NCBI RefSeq assembly: GCF_003955685.1
Contig: NZ_RXHJ01000005.1
Span: forward strand, 186,001 to 250,000
Length of the DNA stretch: 64,000 nucleotides
Origin: Corynebacterium hylobatis
GTDB taxonomy: Bacteria > Actinomycetota > Actinomycetes > Mycobacteriales > Mycobacteriaceae
Direction of reading: 5' to 3'
In this document: piece by piece, positions 17,585-26,536 of the stretch
How positions within the stretch are numbered: position 1 is the first letter of the stretch
Layout: each line of letters starts with the position of its first letter
Made by a program: the position numbers and the translations under genes
Notes under the pieces: model-generated
The model's input: the letters and a program-made list of their open reading frames with translations, nothing else
The model's database searches: none
What the model was told of the DNA's origin: nothing

Positions 17585-19593
17585 TACTTGTAGTTCCTTG
17601 TCTGCAGCGGGATCGATTCGAAGACGAGCGGGTCGGCGTGGCGGATGAACTTGCCCTCACCGGCCGGCTCCCATGCGGAGACGAAGCACCAGTTCTCATC
17701 GTCGCGCTCGGCCTCGCCGTCCTCGGAGAGGTGGTCGTCACGGAAGTGCGCACCACAGGACTCGTCGCGGTCGAGGGCATCGACACACATGAGCTCGCCC
17801 AGGTCGATGTAGTCAGCCACGCGTGCGGCGTACTCGAGGGCCTGGTTCATGTAGTTCTGCTCACCCGGGATCTGGACATTGGTCCAGAAGTCCTCGCGGA
17901 TCTCGCGGATCTTGACGATGGCGTCCTGCAGATCCTTGACGTTACGGGACACACCGCAGGCGAAGTACAGCAGCTCGCCGAGCTGGCGGTGGTAGTGGTC
18001 GGCACCGCGCGGGTTCGGGCCCTTGATGTTGAGCAGGCGGTCGATGCGTGCCTGGGCACGCTCGACAGCCTCGGCGGCCTCCGGGGAGTCCGTCGCCAGC
18101 GCATCCTCGCCCAGGTAGTCCGCCAGGTAGTTCGGGATGGTGAACGGCAGGGTGAACCAGCCGTCGACCGATGCCGACAGCAGCGAGTTGGCGCCCAGAC
18201 GGTTCGCACCGTGGTAGGTCCAGGAGGCCTCACCGGCGGCGAACAGGCCGTCGAGGGAGGTCATCTCGTTGAAGTCGGTCCACAGGCCACCCATGGTGAA
18301 GTGGCAGGTCGGGGCGATACGCATCGGGGAGGCATAGGGGTCCTCACCGATGGCGTCCTCGTACATCTCGAAGAGGTTGGAGTAACGCTCGCGGATGGTG
18401 TCCTGGCCGAGGCGCTCGATGGCGTCACGGAAGTCCAGGAATGCGGAGTTGTACAGCGGGCCCACGCCCAGACCGGCGTTGATCTGCTGGGAGATCGCAC
18501 GGGAGGCGACGTCACGCGGGACCAGGTTGCCGAAGGCCGGGTAGCGGCGCTCCAGGAAGTAGTCGCGCTCCTCCTCCGGGATGGAGTTCGGGTCGCGGTC
18601 GTCCTTCGGGTTCTTCGGGGACCAGATACGGCCGTCGTTACGCAGCGACTCGGACATCAGGATGGTCTTCGACTGCCAGGTAGCGTTGACCGGCAGGCCG
18701 GTCGGGTGGAACTGGATGAAGGCCGGGGAGGCGAAGTACGCACCCTGCTCGTATGCGCGCATGAGGGCGCCTGCGTTGGAGTTCTTGGCCAGGGTGGACA
18801 TGTGGTACACGTTGCCGTAACCACCGGTGGCCAGCAGGACAGCGTGGCCGGTGTGGGCGGACAGCTCACCGGTGATGAGGTTGCGGGTGACGATGCCCTC
18901 GCAACGCTTCTTGCCGTCCTTGTTGGTGACGATGAGGTCGACCAGGTCGGCGTGGGTGAAGATCTCCACGTTGCCCAGGCCGATCTGGCGGGTGAGCGCA
19001 GATGCGGTGGACAGCTGGAGCTGCTGGCCCGTCTGGCCACGGGTGTAGTAGGTACGGGAGACCTGCACACCACCGAAGGAACGGGTGGCCAGGGTGCCGC
19101 CGTACTCACGGGCGAAGGGAGCGCCGATGGCGTTCATGTGGTCGATGACGCGGGCGGACTCGATGGCAAGACGCCAGCAGTCGGACTCGCGGCCACGGTA
19201 GTCGCCGCCCTTGACGGTGTCCTTGACGTGGCGGTATGCGCCGTCGTTGTCGACCTTCTTGCCGCGGGCGGAGTTCACTCCACCCTGTGCGGCGATGGAG
19301 TGCGCACGACGCGGGGCGTCGTGGTAGGTGAAGACCTTGACGTCATAACCCAGCTCGCCGAGGGCGGCTGCGGCGGCGCCGCCGGACAGGCCGGTGCCGA
19401 CGACGAGGATCTTGAACTTGCGGCGGTTCAGCGGAGACACAAGGTTCATGTGCTCCTTCTGGTACTCCCACATGTCCTTGGTCGGTACGCCCTGCGGCTC
19501 AGCGTTGTCGAGGACGGTGCCCGGAATGACACCCTCGACGATGGAGGCCGGGTGCTTGAACTCGGAGTGAGAGGCAGTCTCGGTGTTGCTCAT
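17584..19593 (-). CDS. sdhA: Succinate dehydrogenase flavoprotein subunit
   Basis: Catalytic, covalently flavinylated subunit, 669 residues. FAD binding is shown by ILVVGTGLSGGAAAAALGEL; the His-Ser segment RRAHSIAAQGGVN carries the flavin-linked His; GGVQVSRTYYTRGQTGQQL and HPTGLP mark the active site, and RIAPTCHFTMGGLWTDFN is the FAD/substrate C-terminal motif. Length agrees with C. glutamicum SdhA (about 670). It is co-transcribed with sdhC upstream (25 nt gap) and sdhB downstream (single-base overlap). Confidence 0.97.
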   Translation of the reverse strand: MSNTETASHSEFKHPASIVEGVIPGTVLDNAEPQGVPTKDMWEYQKEHMNLVSPLNRRKFKILVVGTGLSGGAAAAALGELGYDVKVFTYHDAPRRAHSIAAQGGVNSARGKKVDNDGAYRHVKDTVKGGDYRGRESDCWRLAIESARVIDHMNAIGAPFAREYGGTLATRSFGGVQVSRTYYTRGQTGQQLQLSTASALTRQIGLGNVEIFTHADLVDLIVTNKDGKKRCEGIVTRNLITGELSAHTGHAVLLATGGYGNVYHMSTLAKNSNAGALMRAYEQGAYFASPAFIQFHPTGLPVNATWQSKTILMSESLRNDGRIWSPKNPKDDRDPNSIPEEERDYFLERRYPAFGNLVPRDVASRAISQQINAGLGVGPLYNSAFLDFRDAIERLGQDTIRERYSNLFEMYEDAIGEDPYASPMRIAPTCHFTMGGLWTDFNEMTSLDGLFAAGEASWTYHGANRLGANSLLSASVDGWFTLPFTIPNYLADYLGEDALATDSPEAAEAVERAQARIDRLLNIKGPNPRGADHYHRQLGELLYFACGVSRNVKDLQDAIVKIREIREDFWTNVQIPGEQNYMNQALEYAARVADYIDLGELMCVDALDRDESCGAHFRDDHLSEDGEAERDDENWCFVSAWEPAGEGKFIRHADPLVFESIPLQTRNYK

Positions 19594-19618
19594 ATTTTTC
19601 AGAACTTCCCTTCAGGAC

Positions 19619-20374
19619 CTAGCTGAGCCAGCCCAGTGCGATGGACAGCGGCATCACGATGTTGCCGATCACGACGATCGCCGGCACCAGGTAGGCGACG
19701 ACGAGGAGAATCTTGCGCCAGCGCCTACCGGTGATGCCCAGGTCGGACACGGCGAGCCAGATGCCGTGGGACAGGTGCAGGAACAGGACAACCATGGCGA
19801 GGATGTAGAAGATCGCGACAGGCCAGCGGGAGAAGCTGGCGATCAGGTTCGCGTAGACCTCGCCGTGAGCGAAGGTCTCCGGGGCTGCCGGAGCGACGCC
19901 GATGGTCAGGTCGAGAAGGTGGAAGATGATGAACAGCAGCAGGATGATGCCGGTGATCAGCATCGAACGGGTGGAGAAGGAGTCCAGGCCACCCATCAGA
20001 TTGGTGCGGTTGAACTTGCCGCGGGAGACGCGGGAGCGTGCGTTCAGGGCGAAGGCACCGTGAACATGCAGGACCACCGCCACCAGCAGCGTAATACGCA
20101 GGATCCACACGATGGACTCGCGGGGGAAGATCGGGGCGCCGACGGTACGGAGGAACTCGCCGTACTCGTTGATGGCGGCGATCCCGTTATGGTCGGGCAT
20201 GTAGATCTTCAGGTTACCGACCATGTGAACCAGGACGTACAGTCCGAAGATCAGGCCGGTGATGGCCATCACCAGTTTGATGGCCCAGGTCGGGTAGGAC
20301 GGCCGCTCGCGCAGCGGCTTCTCAGTGATAACGCCGTGAGCGATTGCGTCACGGTCTGCGTTTTTAACAGTCAT
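19619..20374 (-). CDS. sdhC: Succinate dehydrogenase cytochrome b subunit
   Basis: Membrane anchor of 251 residues with five hydrophobic segments (near residues 30, 78, 120, 170 and 215), the single-polypeptide dihaem cytochrome type used by menaquinone-reactive SdhCAB. Candidate haem ligands are in LVHMVGNLK, LHVHGAFAL, IFHLLDL and HLSHGIWLA. ATG 20374 (MTVKNADRDAIAHGV) is preferred over ATG 20395 because GGAGG sits just before it and the C. glutamicum protein starts in the same way. It heads the operon and faces ramB across a 411-nt regulatory gap. Confidence 0.94.
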   Translation of the reverse strand: MTVKNADRDAIAHGVITEKPLRERPSYPTWAIKLVMAITGLIFGLYVLVHMVGNLKIYMPDHNGIAAINEYGEFLRTVGAPIFPRESIVWILRITLLVAVVLHVHGAFALNARSRVSRGKFNRTNLMGGLDSFSTRSMLITGIILLLFIIFHLLDLTIGVAPAAPETFAHGEVYANLIASFSRWPVAIFYILAMVVLFLHLSHGIWLAVSDLGITGRRWRKILLVVAYLVPAIVVIGNIVMPLSIALGWLS

Positions 20375-20483
20375 GGCACCTCCAGTGTCGCTCATACTTT
20401 ACGGTGGCCCCACCGGTCGGGACCACTTTCGAACAACCTGACCAGCCCTTCCGATGACCCCCGCACCCCAGCCCAATGACTAC

Positions 20484-20502
20484 TGAGGCGAGCCTTGCCT
20501 CA
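20484..20502. promoter_or_regulatory. Candidate DtxR-type iron box upstream of sdhCAB
   Basis: The 19-bp near-palindrome TGAGGCGAGCCTTGCCTCA matches 14 of 19 positions of the DtxR consensus TTAGGTWAGSCTWACCTAA, including the central AGCCT. It lies about 110 nt upstream of the sdhC start. Iron control of SDH through RipA is known in C. glutamicum; direct DtxR binding here is only inferred. Confidence 0.35.
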
Positions 20503-20602
20503 TGATTACGGCATGGACCGGGAACCAAACCACCCGCCTGCCACGCCTCTTTCCCCAGAGCCCTCGGATAATGCAACGACGGAGCCCCAACTCTCAGGGT
20601 AC

Positions 20603-20618
20603 TGTGAGGTTGCTCACC
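20603..20618. promoter_or_regulatory. Candidate GlxR (CRP-type) site between sdhC and ramB
   Basis: TGTGAGGTTGCTCACC fits the GlxR consensus TGTGA-N6-TCACA with one arm mismatch. GlxR is known to control sdhCAB and ramB in C. glutamicum, and a cAMP-producing cyclase is encoded at 55847 in this window. Confidence 0.55.
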
Positions 20619-20733
20619 CCGGACCCTCAGCTCAACCAATCCCACCCCGATAGGTGTCAAACTTTCGATTGTTTTCACCCCCGGGATTGATTTCCACCAG
20701 AACATTTCCCGGATCATTAACTTTCTTCACATC

Positions 20734-20745
20734 AAGTTTGCAAAG
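20734..20745. promoter_or_regulatory. RamB autoregulatory site
   Basis: AAGTTTGCAAAG is close to the known RamB motif (AAAGTTTGCAAAG type) and lies about 40-50 nt upstream of the ramB start. RamB is known to repress its own gene, which fits this position. A -10-like TACGAT at 20773-20778, seven nt before ATG 20786, suggests a leaderless ramB transcript. Confidence 0.65.
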
Positions 20746-20785
20746 AATGTGTAGAAGTGAGCGCGATCACGCTACGATGTCGGAC

Positions 20786-22216
20786 ATGGGAAAGACCTAC
20801 GTGGGTTCGCGCCTGCGCCAACTGCGCCGCGAACGTGACCTCAGCCAGGCCTCACTCGCGGCCACGCTCGGACTGTCCGCCAGCTACGTCAACCAGATCG
20901 AACATGACGTCCGGCCGCTGACAGTCCCCGTTCTCCTGCGCATCACCGAGGCCTTCGGCGTCGATGCCACCTTCTTCTCCCGCGACGACGACTCACGTCT
21001 CCTCGCTGAGATCCAGGACGTTGTCCTCGACAAGGAACTCTGCCCCAACCCGATGGAACTGCAGGAGCTGTCGGAGCTGGTCTACAACCACCCGTCCATC
21101 GCCCGCACGATGGTCGACATGCACCGGCGCTACCGCAACGTCCGCGACAAGCTGTCCATCGCCACCGACACACGCCGCCACGCCGGCCCACTCAACGCAT
21201 CACTGGGTACCCAGGCCCTGTCCATGCCACACGACGAGGTCCGCGACTTCTTCTACGCCCGACAGAATTACCTGGATATCCTCGACACCGCCGCGGAGGC
21301 CCTCGCCACGGAGATCGGGGTGGAGAGGTTCTCCATCCGCCCCACCGAGGACGCCATCGCCGAGCGACTCCGCGACCACCACGGCATTGAGATCTCCACC
21401 TCCTCCGAACTCAACGGCACCCTCCACAGCCTTGACCGGAACACCGGTCACCTGCAGCTGGCCAGCCGTCTGAACACCGGACAACGGGCTTTCCGCATGG
21501 GCATGGAGCTGGCCTACCTGGAGGCGGGTGACGCTGTCGAGGCCCTGGTCGCCGAGGAGGCCTTCACCTCCGAGGCCTCGGCCAACCTCGCCCGCCGCGG
21601 TATCGCCAGCTATTTCGCCGCCGCCGTCCTGCTGCCCTACCAGAGCATCCACTCGGAGGCCGAACGCTCCGGCTACGACGTCGACTTCCTCTGCCAGGTC
21701 TTCGGCGTGGGCTACGAGACCGTCTCCAGCCGGTTGTCCACACTCCAACGCCCGAAGCTGCGGGGCATCCCCTTCTCCTTCGTCCGAGTCGACCGTGCCG
21801 GCAACATGTCGAAGCGGCAGTCCGCCACCGGTTTCCACCTGGCCAACTCAGGCGGCACCTGCCCGCTGTGGAACATCTACGAGTCCTTCACCAACCCGGG
21901 CACCATCCTGCGGCAGCTCGCCCAGATGCCTGACGGTCGTAACTACCTGTGGATCGCCCGCACCGTCCGCCACCACCGCGGCCGTTTCGGTGACACCGGC
22001 AAGCTCTTCGCCATCGGCCTGGGCTGCGAGGCCCGTCACGCCGACCGCACCGTCTACGCGGAGGGGCTGAATCTGGAGGACCTGTCCAGCGCCACCCCCA
22101 TCGGCGCCGGCTGCCGGCTGTGCCCGCGTGAGAACTGCGCCCAACGTGCCTTCCCCCCGATCCACGAGGAGATCACCATCGATGCGCACCGCTCCTCGGT
22201 GGCGCCCTACAACTAG
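20786..22216 (+). CDS. ramB: Acetate metabolism transcriptional regulator RamB
   Basis: Global regulator of acetate, ethanol and TCA-cycle genes in corynebacteria. The 476-residue protein begins [20 protein letters not shown], an XRE-type helix-turn-helix (residues about 8-62) whose recognition helix contains [16 protein letters not shown] long C-terminal region (DUF2083/ScfR type) contains the IrrE-like fragment and ends in a cysteine pattern [16 protein letters not shown]. Length matches C. glutamicum RamB (474). ATG 20786 is preferred to ATG 20777 because no ribosome binding site is present and the -10 spacing suits a leaderless start. Confidence 0.94.
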   Translation: MGKTYVGSRLRQLRRERDLSQASLAATLGLSASYVNQIEHDVRPLTVPVLLRITEAFGVDATFFSRDDDSRLLAEIQDVVLDKELCPNPMELQELSELVYNHPSIARTMVDMHRRYRNVRDKLSIATDTRRHAGPLNASLGTQALSMPHDEVRDFFYARQNYLDILDTAAEALATEIGVERFSIRPTEDAIAERLRDHHGIEISTSSELNGTLHSLDRNTGHLQLASRLNTGQRAFRMGMELAYLEAGDAVEALVAEEAFTSEASANLARRGIASYFAAAVLLPYQSIHSEAERSGYDVDFLCQVFGVGYETVSSRLSTLQRPKLRGIPFSFVRVDRAGNMSKRQSATGFHLANSGGTCPLWNIYESFTNPGTILRQLAQMPDGRNYLWIARTVRHHRGRFGDTGKLFAIGLGCEARHADRTVYAEGLNLEDLSSATPIGAGCRLCPRENCAQRAFPPIHEEITIDAHRSSVAPYN

Positions 22217-22225
22217 ACGCCCCTC

Positions 22226-23281
22226 CTACTCCCGGTCGGTGTAGTTGCCGCTCTGCAGCCTGCGTTCATATTCGCGCAGGTTGTAGGTGGCGGAGCGGAT
22301 CTCCACGTCCCGGTCGAAATTCGATCCGAGCGCACCAGCCATCGTCCCCAGGGAGGCGCTCAGAGTGGCGATGGACAGGTATGTCGGCAGACCGACGTCA
22401 TGTCCGAGCTCCGCATCCAGGTATGCCTGCGGGATGACCACCACCGAAGAGACGAACAGCACCACCAGGACCAGGGTGTACAGGAGCAGGCCGGTCATCC
22501 CGATCGTGCCCACCGTGGCAAGGTTGTCGATGCGTTCCCGCCACCGCGTCTCCTGGGTGTGGGAACGCTGCCAGAGCCGGTTGTGGATGATCAGCCAGGT
22601 GGTGAAGGAGAGTACCGCGAAGACACTGACGCCCAGCAGCCGGGGCCAGCTCATCTCCTCGGCGAGTTTCCAGATTGAGCCGTAGAAGATGCCGAAACCA
22701 CCGGTGGCCACCATCGCCGCCAGGGAACTCGACAACACCGGTAGCAACCTGCCCGGCTGGTTACCGCGGATCATGCCCAGGGTCATGCGCAGGGAGCGCC
22801 CCCGGTGGCCAAGCACCCGGGTCTCCACCTCGTCACGGTCCACTCCCCCACGGAGCACACCTGCCAGTGCCCGGTCGTCTTCGACGAGGCTGACCAGCTC
22901 CCGCCGCAGACGGCGGGTGACCCCGAAGGCCCCGAGGGCGGGCAGGGAGAGGAGAGCGGCGGCGGCGTCACGCGCCCGCTGGCTGACCACCGGCCGTTCC
23001 CATGCGGTGAGCGGCAGGTCAGTGACGTAGATGAAACGGTCCCAGTTCCGGGCCCGCAGGATCCGGGGGGCGTGTTCGGAGAGCTCCACGTCACCCCTGG
23101 GGTTCATGGGGATGGTCTCCACCCGCACCTCCACCCGCCCCACCCCGGGCCAGGTGCCGTTGAGGACACGGGTGCCGTCATCATCGGTGCCGTACCGGGG
23201 GTCATCGAGCTGCTGTTCCACGATGCGGGTGACATCGTCGGAGGGTTACCCGGCGTCCGCCAGGATTCCAATGGTCGTCAT
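22226..23281 (-). pseudogene. Multi-spanning membrane protein with an in-frame stop near its N-terminus
   Basis: A conserved corynebacterial membrane protein lies between lpd and ramB, as in C. glutamicum. The frame from ATG 23281 reads MTTIGILADAG, then TAA (23246-23248), then continues PSDDVTRI and the whole 331-residue remainder from GTG 23221 without further interruption. A GGAGG tract 12 nt before ATG 23281 marks it as the ancestral start. Translation could restart at GTG 23221, but that codon has no ribosome binding site. The body has two pairs of hydrophobic segments (about residues 155-205 and 235-300) and a cytoplasmic N-terminal domain. Function is unknown. Either a recent nonsense mutation or a sequencing error is possible. 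Confidence 0.6.
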
Positions 23282-23311
23282 GTGGACCGCGGACCTCCTT
23301 GAGAATAGAAG

Positions 23312-23337
23312 AAGGGGCCTCCGGTGGGAGGCCCCTT
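23312..23337 (-). terminator. Rho-independent terminator of lpd
   Basis: Inverted repeat AAGGGGCCTCC / GGAGGCCCCTT (11-bp arms, 4-nt loop) 24 nt below the lpd stop codon. On the minus strand the stem is followed by CTTCTATTCTC, a moderately T-rich tail. Confidence 0.8.
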
Positions 23338-23361
23338 GCCCATGGGAGCGGCTGCTCCGAC

Positions 23362-24771
23362 CTAGAAGTTGATCATGTGGCCGTTGATACCGTGGGCCGC
23401 TTCCTTCACGGCCTCCGACAGGGTCGGGTGGATGTGGACGGAGCGGCTGATCTCCTCGGTGGTGAGGTCCCAGTTCTGCGCCAGGACGAGCTCATTGATG
23501 AGCTCGGAGGCGTTCGGCCCCACCAGGTGGCCACCCAGGAGCTCACCGAACTCAGCGTCGGCGACGATCTTGGCGAAGCCCTCGGTCTCAGCCAGGCCGA
23601 CGGCCTTGCCGTTGGCGGAGAACGGGAAGGTGGAGACCTTGATCTCGCGGTCCGGCCACTTCTCCTTGGCCTGCTCCTCGGTGTAACCGAAGGAGGAGAC
23701 CTGGGGGTTGCAGAAGGTGGCGCGCGGCATCATCATGTAGTCGCCCAGGGTCTGGGTCTCAGCACCGGCGATGGTCTCGGCGGCGACGATGCCCTGTGCC
23801 TCAGCAACGTGGGCCAGCTGCAGCTTCGCGGTGACATCGCCGATGGCGTAGATGCTGTCGACGTTGGTGCGCATGTGGTCGTCGATGTCGATGGCGCCGC
23901 GCTCGGTGAGTTTGACGCCGGTGTTCTCCAGGCCGAAGCCCTCCACGCGGGGACGGAAACCGACGGAGATGAGGACGCGGTCGACGGTGAGGGTCTCGGT
24001 CTTGTCGGAGCCCTTCTTCTGGTAGTCGACCTCGACGGAGTCACCGTTGTCGCGCACCGCAGTGGTGGCGTGGCCCGGCAGGAGGGTGACACCCATCTTC
24101 TTGTAGGCCTTGGCGATGACCTTGGAGACCTCAGGATCCTCGTTCGGCAGGACGCGGTCCATGAACTCGATGAGGGTGACGTCGACACCGTAATTGGCCA
24201 GGACGTAGGCGAACTCCATGCCGATGGCGCCGCCGCCGACGATGACCATTTTCTTCGGGGCCACCGGGTTGAGGATCTGTTCCTCGTAGGAGACGACATT
24301 CTCGGAGAACTCGACACCGCGCAGGGAGTTGACGACGGAGCCGGTGGCGATGATGCAGTCATCGAAGGTGATCGTCTTGCCGGCGTCCTTGCCGTCGGAG
24401 ATCTCGATGGTCTTGGCATCCTTGAAGCTGCCGAGGCCGTTGACCTCGGTGATCTTGTTCTTCTTCATCAGGTAGTGGATGCCGCCGACGATCTTGTCGG
24501 AGACCTGGCGGGAGCGCTTGTGGGCGTCCCCGTAATCGAAGGAGACGTCGCCCTTGATGCCGAACGTCTTCTTCTCGTGGGTGAGGAGGTGGGCAACCTC
24601 GGCGTTCTTGATCAGCGCCTTCGAGGGGATGCAGCCCACGTTGAGGCAGACTCCACCCCAGTACTGCTTCTCGACGACGGCAACCTTCTTGCCGAGCTGG
24701 GCAGCTCTGATCGCGGCGACGTAGCCACCGGGGCCCGCACCGAGTACAACAACGTCATAATGTTCAGTCAC
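23362..24771 (-). CDS. lpd: Dihydrolipoyl dehydrogenase
   Basis: E3 subunit of the 2-oxoacid dehydrogenase complexes, 469 residues. FAD motif VVVLGAGPGGYVAAIRAA at the N-terminus, redox-active cysteines C42 and C47 in CLNVGCIPSK, NAD motif MVIVGGGAIGMEFAYVLANY, second FAD motif YAIGDVTAKLQLAHVAEAQG, and the catalytic His-Glu region HIHPTLSEAVKEAA near the C-terminus. All are intact. It is monocistronic by appearance, with a terminator after it, as in C. glutamicum where lpd stands alone near ramB. Confidence 0.96.
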   Translation of the reverse strand: MTEHYDVVVLGAGPGGYVAAIRAAQLGKKVAVVEKQYWGGVCLNVGCIPSKALIKNAEVAHLLTHEKKTFGIKGDVSFDYGDAHKRSRQVSDKIVGGIHYLMKKNKITEVNGLGSFKDAKTIEISDGKDAGKTITFDDCIIATGSVVNSLRGVEFSENVVSYEEQILNPVAPKKMVIVGGGAIGMEFAYVLANYGVDVTLIEFMDRVLPNEDPEVSKVIAKAYKKMGVTLLPGHATTAVRDNGDSVEVDYQKKGSDKTETLTVDRVLISVGFRPRVEGFGLENTGVKLTERGAIDIDDHMRTNVDSIYAIGDVTAKLQLAHVAEAQGIVAAETIAGAETQTLGDYMMMPRATFCNPQVSSFGYTEEQAKEKWPDREIKVSTFPFSANGKAVGLAETEGFAKIVADAEFGELLGGHLVGPNASELINELVLAQNWDLTTEEISRSVHIHPTLSEAVKEAAHGINGHMINF

Positions 24772-24832
24772 GCAATCCAGAATAGGTGACCGTCACCCCC
24801 GTGTCACCGGCCAGTGCCCCCGTAAAAGGGAG

Positions 24833-24860
24833 GACGCCCCGGCCGGGTGGCCGGGGCGTC
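24833..24860 (-). terminator. Terminator of the 36-aa peptide gene
   Basis: Perfect 12-bp inverted repeat GACGCCCCGGCC / GGCCGGGGCGTC with a 4-nt loop. On the minus strand it is followed by CTCCCTTTTA. It starts 16 nt after the stop of the small gene at 24876 and isolates it from lpd. Confidence 0.85.
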
Positions 24861-24875
24861 GCAGATACAGGGCCG

Positions 24876-24986
24876 CTAGAACAGGCCGAGCGCCAGGCCG
24901 ATGTTGGAGGAGGCCGAGGACATTCCGTGGATGCCCGGGCCGATGAAGGTGTTGATGGCGACGATGGCGATCTCGAGGAAGTTCAT
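24876..24986 (-). CDS. 36-aa hydrophobic peptide, possible cell-wall channel or secreted peptide
   Basis: Encodes MNFLEIAIVAINTFIGPGIH plus SSASSNIGLALGLF-type C-terminal residues, 36 in total, with no charged residue except one Glu. The first half is an amphipathic or hydrophobic helix, then a GPG turn and a Ser-rich stretch. Corynebacterial outer-membrane porins (PorA, PorH, CjPorA) are similarly short and lack signal peptides, but I see no direct motif match. It has its own terminator, a leader of roughly 100 nt, and a TATCATAAT element at 25109-25117 read on the minus strand. The gene lies between lpd and a mycoloyltransferase gene. Real gene status is likely; function is not known. Confidence 0.62.
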   Translation of the reverse strand: MNFLEIAIVAINTFIGPGIHGMSSASSNIGLALGLF

Positions 24987-25327
24987 GGGTTTCTTCTTTC
25001 TCTGGGTATTCCGGGCGGTTTCCTGCCCTGTCTGATTCAGTGTTCAATCTGCTCCAACGCTTCCAGAGGAGAGGATGTTACACAGAGAACTGAATGAGAG
25101 CTGACGGCATTATGATACTCACAGCCTGCCCCTCCTCCGCTCCGTCCGCAACTTCAGAAACATAGGGACGACTCCGCGGACAGTCGGTCCGAATTCCCCC
25201 CGGAACAGACACTTCCGGGGGTGAGCCGCTAACATCCGGGATAGCCACTACGATGAACCACTGTGAACGCACACCGATCTGAATTGTGTGCGCCCCAGGT
25301 ACACGACTCTCAGGAAAGCGATTCTCC
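24987..25327. other. Intergenic region between the small peptide gene and the mycoloyltransferase
   Basis: About 340 nt with no convincing gene. It holds a divergent promoter region: TATCATAAT on the minus strand (25109-25117) for the 36-aa peptide and TACGAT at 25249-25254 on the plus strand for the mycoloyltransferase. A 9-bp inverted repeat CCCCCGGAA / TTCCGGGGG spans 25197-25221 and could be a regulator site or a weak hairpin. Confidence 0.5.
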
Positions 25328-26431
25328 ATGAAGCTCCTCCGCAAGATTGCCGCGCCGATCGCGGCCCTCGCCATCGGCGCATCTGCGCTGGCGACTCCGA
25401 CCGCCATCGCCGGCGCAGCCGAAGTCACACCTGCCAAGATCCAGGGCGATTTCACCGCAGCGAAGATCACTAAGCTGGACAAGAACCGGGAGAGCGACCG
25501 CACATGGGTGGAGCAGACCAGGGACAACCACCGCGTTCTGCACTTCAACGCCTATTCCACGTCCATGGGCCGTGATATTCCGCTCGCCGTGATCACCCCG
25601 AACGGAGAGTTCGATGAGGCACGTCCGACCATCTACATGCTCAACGGCGCCGGCGGCGCAGAGCAGAACATGGACTGGATCGCCTCCTCCCCGATCGTGG
25701 ATTTCTACAAGGACAAGAACGTCAACGTCGTCATCCCGATGGAGGGCGCCTTCTCCTACTACATCAACTGGCACAACGACAGCCCTCAGGCTGCCGCCCC
25801 CTACCTGAACGGCAAGCAGCGCTGGGAGGACTTTCTGCTGCGCGAGCTGCCCGGCGGCATCGAGCCGTACATGAAGGCCAACGGCAAGCGTGGAATCGGC
25901 GGTTACTCCATGTCCGCGACCTCCGCCCTACTGCTGGCCGAGAAGGCGCCGGGATTCTTCGATGTGGCCGGTTCCTTCTCCGGTTGCGCCGAGACCTCGA
26001 CTTTCCTGGGATACCAGTCCGCACAACTCACCGTGGAGCGCGCCGGAACCAGTGCGTTCGAGATGCTCGGCCCGCAGAACGGTGACCACAACCGTGCCAA
26101 CGATGCCCTGGTCCAGGCCCACAAGCTGCGGGGCACCAGTCTCTACATCTCCAACGCCACCGGCCTGGCCGGTGAAGCGGACATGCCCGGCACCTATACT
26201 GCCCAGGGTTATGACCCGCTCGTCGCCTCCGTCGGTGCCGCCCAGCTCCAGATTGAGGGTGGCGTCATCGAGGCAGCCACCAACGTCTGCACCCACAATC
26301 TGAAGGCAAAGCTGGACAGCCTGGATATCCCGGCCACCTGGAACCTCCGTCCGGTGGGCACCCACTCCTGGAACTACTGGATCCAGGACCTCAACGAGTC
26401 CTGGCAGACCTTCGAGGACGCGCTCTCCTAG
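25328..26431 (+). CDS. Secreted mycoloyltransferase (antigen 85 family)
   Basis: Transfers mycolic acids between trehalose monomycolate molecules or onto arabinogalactan outside the cell membrane. The 367-residue protein has a signal peptide (about 1-31, cleavage near AGA-AEV), an esterase-type alpha/beta hydrolase fold with nucleophile S194 in GGYSMSATSA, and catalytic His 346 in GTHSWNYW. The TIYMLNGAGG segment near residue 102 forms the oxyanion strand, and the PMEGAFSYYINW motif is characteristic. Two cysteines in GCAETS and NVCTHN are present. It shows that the organism makes mycolates. Confidence 0.93.
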   Translation: MKLLRKIAAPIAALAIGASALATPTAIAGAAEVTPAKIQGDFTAAKITKLDKNRESDRTWVEQTRDNHRVLHFNAYSTSMGRDIPLAVITPNGEFDEARPTIYMLNGAGGAEQNMDWIASSPIVDFYKDKNVNVVIPMEGAFSYYINWHNDSPQAAAPYLNGKQRWEDFLLRELPGGIEPYMKANGKRGIGGYSMSATSALLLAEKAPGFFDVAGSFSGCAETSTFLGYQSAQLTVERAGTSAFEMLGPQNGDHNRANDALVQAHKLRGTSLYISNATGLAGEADMPGTYTAQGYDPLVASVGAAQLQIEGGVIEAATNVCTHNLKAKLDSLDIPATWNLRPVGTHSWNYWIQDLNESWQTFEDALS

Positions 26432-26536
26432 CCCGCACTCCGGAGGATCGCTCCCGGCACCGTCCACCATCCCGGTGGGCGGTGCCTTCTGCTTTTCTCC
26501 GCCCCGTCCCGGAGGCCCGCACGTAGCCTGGTGGTC

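Noticed and set aside
17572..19626. Long plus-strand frame opposite sdhA
   Set aside because: Shadow of sdhA; its composition is Val/Gly/Asp-rich repeats and no motif is seen.
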